The notes below the pieces were generated by a model, which was not told the DNA's origin, searched no databases, and was given only the letters and a program-made list of their open reading frames with translations. From the NCBI GenBank assembly GCA_051747385.1, contig JBNJGB010000002.1:227504-291503 (forward strand): 64,000 bases of DNA, in the 5' to 3' direction. Made by a program: the position numbers and the translations under genes. Origin of the DNA: JBNJGB01 sp051747385 (lineage in GTDB: Bacteria; Myxococcota_A; UBA9042; PHBI01; JACKFB01). Numbering within the stretch: position 1 is the stretch's first letter; the number at the start of each line of letters is the position of its first letter. Shown here one piece after another: positions 15,462 through 24,639 of the stretch.

Positions 15462-16811
15462 TTGGCGGCGCGCTTGTTCGAGCGTCCCGACGCCGCGGAG
15501 GCCCACCCCTTCTGGGCCGACGGCGGCGACGGGTACGCCACGGGCCCGGGCGGGTTCGCTCCCGGGCGCCATCTCCTCGCGGCCCTGCCCGATCGGCTGG
15601 ACCGTGTCCGCGTCGAGGCCCTGCCCTTCCGCGGCCTGCTGCCGTGGCTCCGCGAGCGCCTGCCGCCCACCGGCGGCGACGGCGCGGTGTACGCGGTGCT
15701 CCTGGCCTACGACGCCGGCCGCAACCTCGAGCGCACCCCGGCCACCGCCCGCGAGGACCCGCCCCTCCCCGACGTGATCGTAGCGCGCTATCCCGCCTGG
15801 CTGGAGTCCCCGGGCCCCGAAGGCCCGTGGACCCTACGGGGCGTGACCGACGAGGCCCGCCGCCACCTCCAGGCCTGGCTGAGTGGGGTCAAACCTACTC
15901 ATTTCACACTTTCCGACCGCCCGGCGACCGGCGGGGACGCCGGTCCTACGGCATCCGAGGGGCTTCCGGAGGCGCTGGAGAGCACCATGTCCCCGGCGGC
16001 TCACCGGGTGGCCCTGGAGGACGTGCTGGAAGGCATCGCCGCCGGCGACCTCTACCAGGCCAACGTGGCCCGCAGGCTGGAGGCGCCCATGGACCCGGCC
16101 CTCACGCCCGCCCTGTACCGCCGCCTCCGCCGCGCCACGCCGCCGGCCTTCGGGGCGCTCTGGGCGCTCGACAGGGAGACCTGGCTGGCCTCCGCGTCGC
16201 CGGAGTGCCTGCTCACCTGGGACCCGGCGCAGCGCGAGGCCCACAGCTACCCCATCAAGGGCACACGGCCGCGGGGCACCACGCGCGAGGAGGACGAAGC
16301 CCTGGGCCGCGAGCTTCGGGCCGACCCGAAGGAGCGAGCGGAACACGTGATGATCGTGGACCTGGTCCGGAACGACCTGGGCCGCGTGGCCGTGCCCGGT
16401 GGCGTGCACGTCGCGGACCTGTTCGGGCTGCAGACCCTGTCCACCGTGCACCACCTGGTGAGCGACGTCGTGGCCGACGTCCGGCCGGACGCGGACCTGG
16501 TGGACCTCCTCGGGGCGCTGTTCCCGGGCGGGAGCATCACGGGCGCACCGAAGATCGCCGCCATGGCCCGCATCGAGCGCGTGGAGGGCCTCCGCCGAGG
16601 GTTCTACACCGGGAGCCTCGGCGTCGTGGGGCCCGACGGCGGCGCCAGCTTCAACATCCTCATCCGCACGTGCGTGGCGGCCGGCGGTCGCCTGCTCTAC
16701 CAGACCGGCGGGGGCATCGTCGCCGACAGCGACCCGGCCACCGAGTGGGAGGAGACGGAGGTCAAGGCCGCGGCGCTGGTCCGAGCGCTGCGCGGGCGGC
16801 CGCGCGCATGA
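15462..16811 (+). CDS. pabB: Aminodeoxychorismate synthase component I (PabB), with in-frame repeat
   Basis: About 449 aa if it starts at the TTG at 15462; no ATG or GTG with a ribosome site was found and the frame stays open into pspA, so the start is uncertain. Converts chorismate with ammonia to 4-amino-4-deoxychorismate for folate synthesis. Chorismate-binding motifs are intact: 'SYPIKGTRPRG' (about 262-272), 'MIVDLVRNDLGRV', 'FPGGSITGAPKIAAMARIE' and 'YTGSLGVVGPDGG'. Residues about 141-162, between the N-terminal part and the catalytic domain, are encoded by a repeat-like insert (15884-15950). The last 50 nt overlap aroE tail to tail. The aminotransferase at 22404 could be its PabC partner. 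Confidence 0.85.
   Translation: MAARLFERPDAAEAHPFWADGGDGYATGPGGFAPGRHLLAALPDRLDRVRVEALPFRGLLPWLRERLPPTGGDGAVYAVLLAYDAGRNLERTPATAREDPPLPDVIVARYPAWLESPGPEGPWTLRGVTDEARRHLQAWLSGVKPTHFTLSDRPATGGDAGPTASEGLPEALESTMSPAAHRVALEDVLEGIAAGDLYQANVARRLEAPMDPALTPALYRRLRRATPPAFGALWALDRETWLASASPECLLTWDPAQREAHSYPIKGTRPRGTTREEDEALGRELRADPKERAEHVMIVDLVRNDLGRVAVPGGVHVADLFGLQTLSTVHHLVSDVVADVRPDADLVDLLGALFPGGSITGAPKIAAMARIERVEGLRRGFYTGSLGVVGPDGGASFNILIRTCVAAGGRLLYQTGGGIVADSDPATEWEETEVKAAALVRALRGRPRA
15884..15950 (+). repeat. REP-like insert inside pabB
   Basis: Starts with an AT-richer stretch TGGGGTCAAACCTACTCATT (15884-15903) unlike the surrounding coding DNA, then a hairpin GACCGGCG-GGGA-CGCCGGTC at 15926-15945. 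It is in frame and encodes 'KPTHFTLSDRPATGGDAG'. The first part resembles ends associated with REP-associated tyrosine transposases (from memory). The hairpin is a variant of the window's GACCGCCG element, read on the other strand, with paired stem changes. Confidence 0.6.
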
Positions 16812-17652
16812 CGTCGAGGGGCGCCTCCCGGCCCGTCCACAACCGAAAGGCGTAGCCGGCCTGACGCACGAGCATCTCCAGGCCGCTGTCGGCGTCCCGC
16901 CCCGTGTCCCGCGCCGCGGCCACCCACGGCGTGCGCTCCGGCCTGTAGACGAGGTCGTAGAGCACGCAGGCGGCCGGCCCGGCGTCCAGGGTGGCGCGCG
17001 CCCGGTCGCGGACATCCGCCCATTCCCGGGCGTTCGGCGTCGTCCCCATGCCCATGGAGGTGGCCTGGAGCACGAGGCCGACTTCGGCGAGGGCGTCCGG
17101 AGGCTCCCCACACGCGCGGAGCGGCCCCGGGACGTGGGGGCCCAGGGCCTCGGCGAGGACGTCCGCCCGCTCGCGGGTGCGGTTCAGGACGCGGACCTCG
17201 ACCGCGCCGGTGAGGAAGGCGGCGAGGACGGCGGCCCGTGCCGCACCTCCGGCCCCCACGACGCAGGCCGGGCCGTCCATCCAGGGGCGCCCCGGCCAGC
17301 GGGCGTCCAGGGCGTCCACGAGGCCCGGCAGGTCCGTGTTGTGTCCCTCCACGCGGTCGCCGCGCGCCCGGACCAGCGTGTTCACGGCGCCCAGCGCCGC
17401 AGCGTCGCCGGACAGGTGGTCGCAGAGGGCGGCCACGGCCTCCTTGTGGGGGATGGTGACGTTCAGCCCGTCCAGGCCCCCGCCCCGCAGGCGCTGCACG
17501 CGCTCGTCGAGGGCCTCCGGCGGCGTGTCCAGCAGGTCGTAGCGCCCGGCGAGGCCCAGGGCGTCCAGCGCCGCCTCGTGCATGACGGCGGACAGGCTGT
17601 GGCCCACCGGGTGACCGAGGAGGCCCAGGCGCAGCCCGCGACCGCCGCTCAT
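16762..17652 (-). CDS. aroE: Shikimate dehydrogenase
   Basis: 296 aa. NADP-dependent reduction of 3-dehydroshikimate in the aromatic pathway. 'GHPVGHSLSAVMHEAALDAL' binds shikimate, 'NVTIPHKEAV' holds the catalytic Lys (about 70), 'EGHNTDLPG' the catalytic Asp, and 'ACVVGAGGAARAAVLA' is the nucleotide loop. The last residues after 'VRQAGYAFRLWTGREAP' run into pabB, giving a 50-bp convergent overlap. ATG overlaps the ribF stop, so ribF-aroE is one transcript. Full length. Confidence 0.93.
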   Translation of the reverse strand: MSGGRGLRLGLLGHPVGHSLSAVMHEAALDALGLAGRYDLLDTPPEALDERVQRLRGGGLDGLNVTIPHKEAVAALCDHLSGDAAALGAVNTLVRARGDRVEGHNTDLPGLVDALDARWPGRPWMDGPACVVGAGGAARAAVLAAFLTGAVEVRVLNRTRERADVLAEALGPHVPGPLRACGEPPDALAEVGLVLQATSMGMGTTPNAREWADVRDRARATLDAGPAACVLYDLVYRPERTPWVAAARDTGRDADSGLEMLVRQAGYAFRLWTGREAPLDVMRAAARAALGPAPRP

Positions 17653-18584
17653 CCCCCGCCCCCGAGGATGCGGCGCGCGTCGCCGGCGTCCCGCTTGATC
17701 TGGCGCTTCAGCTGTGGGATCGCCTCGAACTTCGCCTCGCCCCGGATGCGCTTCACGAGGCCCAGGAAGAGCGTCTCGCCGTACAGGTCGCCCTCGAAGT
17801 CCAGGAGGTGGGCCTCCACCGTGAGGCCGCTGTCGTCGTGGAAGGTCGGACGATAGCCGATGTTCACGACGGCGCGCCGCCGCTCGGCGCCCTCGCGCCA
17901 GGCCCAGGCGGCGTAGACGCCCGCCGGCGGCAGCATGGCGCCGTCGGTCTTCAGGTTCGCCGTGGGGAAGCCCAGCTCCCGGCCTCGGCGGTCACCCTCG
18001 ACGACCTCCCCGACCACCAGGTGCTGCCGCCCCAGGAGCTTGGCCGCGAGCTGCATGTCGCCGGCCAGGATGGCCTTGCGGACGCGGGTCGAGGAGACGC
18101 GCTCGCCGTCGATGTATACGGGATCGACGACGCCCACGTCGAAGCCCAGGCGCCGCCCCTCGGAGGCCAGGAACTTCTCGTCGCCGCTGCGCTCGTGACC
18201 GAACGTCGTGTGGGGTCCGATGTGGAGCGCGTGGATGCGCAGGTCCTCCCAGAGGACCTCCTCCACGAACTCCCGGGCCGTCATCTCGGCGAAGTCCTGG
18301 TCGAAGGGGATCACCAGGCAGTGGTCGATCCCCAGGTCCCAGAAGGTCCGCAAACGCTCGCGGAGGGACATGATGGCTTGGTGCGGCAGGTGGGGCCGCA
18401 GCACGGTCCGCGGGTGCGGGTCGAAGGTGATGACCATGCTGGGCGCGTCAAGGCGGCGCGCCTCCTCCTGGATGCGCGCCAGGATCGCCTGGTGTCCCCG
18501 GTGTACGCCGTCGTAGTTGCCCATCGTGCAGACCGGCTCGATGGGCTCGTCCGGCAGGGCGTCGATGTCCGGGTAGATCTCCAT
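17649..18584 (-). CDS. ribF: Bifunctional riboflavin kinase / FAD synthetase
   Basis: 311 aa. Makes FMN from riboflavin, then FAD. N-terminal adenylyltransferase domain with 'CTMGNYDGVHRGHQAILARI' and 'MVITFDPHPRTVLRP'; 'ERVSSTRVRKAILAGDMQLA' in the middle; C-terminal kinase domain with 'RGRELGFPTANLKTDG' and 'AVVNIGYRPTF', complete. No FMN riboswitch is seen upstream. The promoter lies only about 9 nt before the ATG and no Shine-Dalgarno is visible, so the mRNA may be leaderless. Coupled to aroE downstream. Confidence 0.93.
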   Translation of the reverse strand: MEIYPDIDALPDEPIEPVCTMGNYDGVHRGHQAILARIQEEARRLDAPSMVITFDPHPRTVLRPHLPHQAIMSLRERLRTFWDLGIDHCLVIPFDQDFAEMTAREFVEEVLWEDLRIHALHIGPHTTFGHERSGDEKFLASEGRRLGFDVGVVDPVYIDGERVSSTRVRKAILAGDMQLAAKLLGRQHLVVGEVVEGDRRGRELGFPTANLKTDGAMLPPAGVYAAWAWREGAERRRAVVNIGYRPTFHDDSGLTVEAHLLDFEGDLYGETLFLGLVKRIRGEAKFEAIPQLKRQIKRDAGDARRILGGGG

Positions 18585-18592
18585 GGGCGGCG

Positions 18593-18622
18593 GTTATCGC
18601 GGCGCCCCCCGGCGGGTGTCAA
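18593..18622 (-). promoter_or_regulatory. ribF promoter TTGACA-N18-GATAAC, almost leaderless
   Basis: On the minus strand TTGACA lies at 18622-18617 and GATAAC at 18598-18593. The predicted transcription start would be within a few bases of the ribF ATG at 18584. Confidence 0.5.
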
Positions 18623-18626
18623 GCAC

Positions 18627-18643
18627 CGCCGCCCCAGGCGGCG
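18627..18643. terminator. secA terminator hairpin, 7-bp stem
   Basis: CGCCGCC and GGCGGCG around a 3-nt loop, about 55 nt after the secA stop and before the ribF promoter, both on the minus strand. No U-tract. Confidence 0.5.
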
Positions 18644-18645
18644 CC

Positions 18646-18675
18646 GTGGACGTGGACGTGGTCGTGGTCGTGGTC
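18646..18675 (+). repeat. Five tandem hexamers GTGGAC/GTGGTC
   Basis: Two GTGGAC units followed by three GTGGTC units, in the gap between the secA stop and its hairpin. Low-complexity slippage repeat; no coding role seen. Confidence 0.7.
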
Positions 18676-18697
18676 GATCCCCCGGCCGCGCCAGCCC

Positions 18698-21490
<2,793 letters not shown>

Positions 21491-21580
21491 GATGGGGTTC
21501 CCTGCGGCGGGTCGGCGAAGGGGCGACAAGATATCAGAACACGCGGGGGCCCCAAAGGCTTTCGACATCGCGCGCGGGCC

Positions 21581-21608
21581 TTGCATCCGGCGGTCGCCCC
21601 GGTATCCT
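21581..21608 (+). promoter_or_regulatory. Candidate promoter TTGCAT-N16-TATCCT
   Basis: -35 TTGCAT at 21581-21586 and -10 TATCCT at 21603-21608, spacer 16 nt, in the 205-nt divergent region before the DUF4157 gene. Confidence 0.4.
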
Positions 21609-21695
21609 CGTGCTGTTGTCTCCGGGGAGCGGGGTCGCCCGTGTCGCGTGGGCCGGAGCGCGCGCGGCACGACGCAGCCAGCAAGGAGCGTGCAC

Positions 21696-22394
21696 GTGGC
21701 GGCAGATGACGACAAGCCCTCGGGCGACGTCGAGGCGATCGACGAGAGCCTGCAGGTCCTCGCCGGAGACGAGGGGCCGGAGCGCGACGAGGAACGCGAG
21801 GCCCTCGAGGAGCTGGCGCAGCGCGTCGAGGAGCCCGGCCTCCAGGACCGCATCCTGGAGCGCTACCAGAGCTACGGCCGCGAGCTGCTGAGCGACACGG
21901 TCCCGTCGCACCTCGACCCGCGCATCACCAGCCGGCTGGAGCCGCTGCTCGGCGACGTGGGCCACGTCCGCGTCCACCGCGGGGCCACGGCGTCGAAGGC
22001 CGCGCGCGCCATGGAGGCGCGGGCCTTCGCCATCGGCGACGAGGACATCTTCGTGGACGCCGGGGAGTTCGATCCCCAGTCGCCGGAGGGCGCGGCCCTG
22101 CTGGCCCACGAGGTGGCCCACACCCGGGACGCCGCCACCGGCTTCGCCATGTCGTCCCGACGCGGCCCGACCGACACGGAGCGGGAGCGCTTCGCCGACG
22201 AGATCGCCATGGTCTTCGCGGAGGAGGAGGACGAGGCCGAGGCGCCCCGGATGGCCGAGGAGCCGGACCGCCCCGGGGCCCGTCCGGACAAGCCGCGCGC
22301 GAAGGCCGGGGTGGACAAGAAGCGCCTGGAGGAGCGCGTCCACGAGATCCTCGCCGAGCGCGGCAAGCGGGAGCGCGAGCGCAACGGCCTCTGA
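21696..22394 (+). CDS. DUF4157 (eCIS-core domain) protein
   Basis: 232 aa. GTG at 21696 is chosen over the GTG at 21690 because AAGGAG sits 7 nt before it. The middle carries the DUF4157 signature: 'DVGHVRVHRGATASKAARAM', 'ARAFAIGDEDIFVDAGEFDP' and 'GAALLAHEVAHTRDA', with an HExxH-like 'HEVAH' that may bind metal. The N- and C-terminal thirds are charged helices, ending 'ERVHEILAERGKRERERNGL'. No signal peptide. DUF4157 proteins often sit with contractile injection systems or toxins, but none is present here. Confidence 0.75.
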   Translation: MAADDDKPSGDVEAIDESLQVLAGDEGPERDEEREALEELAQRVEEPGLQDRILERYQSYGRELLSDTVPSHLDPRITSRLEPLLGDVGHVRVHRGATASKAARAMEARAFAIGDEDIFVDAGEFDPQSPEGAALLAHEVAHTRDAATGFAMSSRRGPTDTERERFADEIAMVFAEEEDEAEAPRMAEEPDRPGARPDKPRAKAGVDKKRLEERVHEILAERGKRERERNGL

Positions 22395-22407
22395 CTCGCC
22401 GAGTCAG
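22391..22407. terminator. Bidirectional hairpin CTGACTC-GCC-GAGTCAG
   Basis: Perfect 7-bp stem. The TGA stop of each convergent gene lies in one arm, so stop codons and terminator share the same bases. Confidence 0.6.
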
Positions 22408-23303
22408 CCGCAGTGCCAGGCCGCCACGTCCTCGTCGGCCCGCGCCCGGTAGGCGTCCGCCACCCGCCGGGTGATGGGGCCGACCACCCCGCCGCCCAGG
22501 AGCGCGTCGTCCAGCGCCACGGCCGGGGCCACGTGCAGCGTGCTCGCCGTGACGAAGACCTCGTCGGCCGCGCGGAGGCGCCCCAGGGACACCGGCTCCT
22601 CGGAGGCCTCCAGCCCGAGGTCCGGGGCCATCTCGACCACCCGCGCACGCGCCGTTCCCGGAAGCGCGCCCACGCCGAGGGGCGGCGTGATCAGGCGGCC
22701 GTCCTCCACGATGAACACGTTCGAGGCGCTGCCCTCCACCACCTCGCCCGACGCGTCCACGAAGAGCCCCTCGGCCCGTGGGTCGTCGGTGCGCGCCGCG
22801 AGCCAGATCTGTCCCAGGGAGCTCGCGAGGTGGCTCAGGGTCTTGTGGCGCGCCAGGCCCCCGGCTGCGCGACCCTCGAACGGGAGCCGGAACAGGCGGA
22901 CGCCGTCGGTGCGCCTGGCCAGGTGCCCCGGCGTGAGGCGCCTGCCGAACAGGAACGCCGTGGACGGGCCGCCCAGGTGCGGCCCGCGGGTCAGGGTCAG
23001 ACGGAGGGCCGCCTCGGGGGCGTCGACCGCGTCCAGATAGTTCCGGCGCACGAGACCGCGGACGATCCGCTCGAGGCCCGCGTCGTCCCACGGGGGCTCC
23101 AGGCTCATGAAGGAGGCCGTCCGGGCGAGGCGATCCCGATGGGCCGCCCAGGCCACGGGAGCGCCGCGGGTGATCAGCAGGGTCTCGAAGACGCCGTCCG
23201 CCACGAGGAAGCCGCGGTCGAAGGCGCTGACGCGAGCCTCCGCGGCGGGGAGCCAGGCCCCGTCCAGCCATACGACGGGCAGGATGATCTCCGGGACGTG
23301 CAC
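22404..23303 (-). CDS. Class IV aminotransferase (PLP), possible PabC or amino-acid transaminase
   Basis: 299 aa. Fold-type IV PLP enzyme: 'VWLDGAWLPAAEARVSAFDR', 'GFLVADGVFETLLITRG', PLP Lys in 'ARHKTLSHLASSLGQ', and the cofactor motif 'SGEVVEGSASNVFIVEDGRL'. The family includes branched-chain transaminase, D-alanine transaminase and aminodeoxychorismate lyase. A pabB lies 5.6 kb away and no other pabC candidate is in the window, so a lyase role is plausible, but substrate residues do not decide it. Confidence 0.8.
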   Translation of the reverse strand: MHVPEIILPVVWLDGAWLPAAEARVSAFDRGFLVADGVFETLLITRGAPVAWAAHRDRLARTASFMSLEPPWDDAGLERIVRGLVRRNYLDAVDAPEAALRLTLTRGPHLGGPSTAFLFGRRLTPGHLARRTDGVRLFRLPFEGRAAGGLARHKTLSHLASSLGQIWLAARTDDPRAEGLFVDASGEVVEGSASNVFIVEDGRLITPPLGVGALPGTARARVVEMAPDLGLEASEEPVSLGRLRAADEVFVTASTLHVAPAVALDDALLGGGVVGPITRRVADAYRARADEDVAAWHCG

Positions 23304-23358
23304 GCCCGGATGGTCGACGGATGCGTCCGCGAGTGCAACCGATGGCGCGTCGGGGCGC

Positions 23359-23388
23359 TTGTCGCTCTGGGACGGGGTTGGGTATGGT
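23359..23388 (+). promoter_or_regulatory. Candidate promoter TTGTCG-N18-TATGGT
   Basis: -35 at 23359-23364, -10 at 23383-23388, 28 nt before the lipoprotein ATG at 23417, in the divergent gap with the aminotransferase gene. Confidence 0.4.
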
Positions 23389-23416
23389 CCCCGCAGCCTT
23401 CACGCGGAGGGGCGCG

Positions 23417-23926
23417 ATGGACCATGTGAGGCTCGTGACTGCGGTGACCCTGGGCGTCCTGCTCGTGGCGGGGGGCTGCAGGTCGGACGAGGGGCACGGC
23501 GAGGAGCCGGCGCCCGAGATCACGGAGAGCCCGGAGGAGCCGGAGCACGCCGAGGCGAAGGTCCAGGTGCCGGAATCCGCGCCCGAGAAGGCCATGGCCG
23601 CGTTGGAGTCCGGGCTCGCGCCGGCGGCCGTGTCCCTGGTGCAGGCGCAGATCGACCTGATGCGGGCGGAGGACGGCCGCATCTGGCGCGTCGAGGGCAC
23701 GCCTCTGCGCGTCATCGTCCTGGACTATCCGTCGGCGGAGCGGGCGGCGAAGGGCGTGGTGAAGGTGGTGCGCTGGGCGAACCGGAGCGGCCTCGTGCAC
23801 CACGCCGAGGCGACGACGAACGGCCCGCGGGTGGTGGTCGTGGGCCCCCTCACGACGGACTCCCCGACGCCCGAGATCCGCGGTATGGTGGACAGGTACC
23901 TCGACGCCTTCCTGGGAGCACGGTGA
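23417..23926 (+). CDS. Putative lipoprotein, unknown function
   Basis: 169 aa, ATG after GGAGGGG. Signal peptide with lipobox 'LLVAGGC' (Cys21), then an acidic Glu/Pro-rich linker to about residue 60. The C-terminal domain has 'EDGRIWRVEGTPLRVIVLDY' and 'RVVVVGPLTTDSPTPEIRGM'. No known family recognised. Its TGA overlaps the ATG of the next gene by one base (TGATG), so the two are coupled. Confidence 0.6.
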   Translation: MDHVRLVTAVTLGVLLVAGGCRSDEGHGEEPAPEITESPEEPEHAEAKVQVPESAPEKAMAALESGLAPAAVSLVQAQIDLMRAEDGRIWRVEGTPLRVIVLDYPSAERAAKGVVKVVRWANRSGLVHHAEATTNGPRVVVVGPLTTDSPTPEIRGMVDRYLDAFLGAR

Positions 23927-24519
23927 TGTCCCTCGCACGCACGTCCCTCCTGATGCCCGCGATCCTGGTCGGCCTGACCCTCGGCGCCTGCAAGGAGGAG
24001 TCTTCGCCTCCCGCCGCGGGCGAGGTCTCCGAGGACCAGGTGGCCACCCGCGCCGCGGAGGCCCTGAAGCCATTCAAGAAGAACCTGAAGCAGGCCCTGA
24101 TGGCGGGCCTCGAGGAGGGCCCCGGCGAGGCCATCGACGTCTGCCGGGTGAAGGCCCCCGACCTCGCGGCCGAGGCCTCCGGCGAGGGGATCGCGATCGG
24201 ACGCACGAGCCACAAGCTCCGCAACCCGGACAACGCGCCCGAGGACTGGATGAAGCCGCTCCTCGAGGAGTTCCGGGAGGCCGACGAGCCGGCACAGGCC
24301 GCCCACCGCGTCGTGAGGCTGGGCGACGAACGCTGGGGCTACGTGGAGCCCATCCGCGTCAAGGGCATGTGCCTGACCTGCCACGGAACCGACCTGCCCG
24401 AGCCGGTCGAGCAGCGCCTCGCCGCCCAGTACCCGGAGGACCAGGCCACGGGCTTCGAGGAGGGAGACTTCCGGGGCCTGTTCTGGGTGGAGTTGGAGCC
24501 CGAGGCCTTCGGGCGGTAG
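23926..24519 (+). CDS. DUF3365 (Tll0287-like) c-type heme lipoprotein
   Basis: 197 aa. Lipoprotein signal with 'LTLGAC' lipobox. Domain of the Tll0287-like/DUF3365 type: 'RTSHKLRNPDNAPEDWMKPL' followed by a single heme-attachment motif 'GMCLTCHGTDLPEP' (Cys149, Cys152, His153) and 'DQATGFEEGDFRGLFWVELE'. Probably a periplasmic redox or heme sensor anchored by lipid. Coupled to the preceding lipoprotein, which may be its partner (inference). Confidence 0.8.
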   Translation: MSLARTSLLMPAILVGLTLGACKEESSPPAAGEVSEDQVATRAAEALKPFKKNLKQALMAGLEEGPGEAIDVCRVKAPDLAAEASGEGIAIGRTSHKLRNPDNAPEDWMKPLLEEFREADEPAQAAHRVVRLGDERWGYVEPIRVKGMCLTCHGTDLPEPVEQRLAAQYPEDQATGFEEGDFRGLFWVELEPEAFGR

Positions 24520-24639
24520 GCCCCCGGATCCGTCCATGGGCTCGCGCCATTTGACGAACTGTGAGCCGCCCCCGGCCGTCGCACCCCGATGCACCGGGGC
24601 CCACGGCTTCGACCACGTCCGGGTCCACGAGGAGGACGG

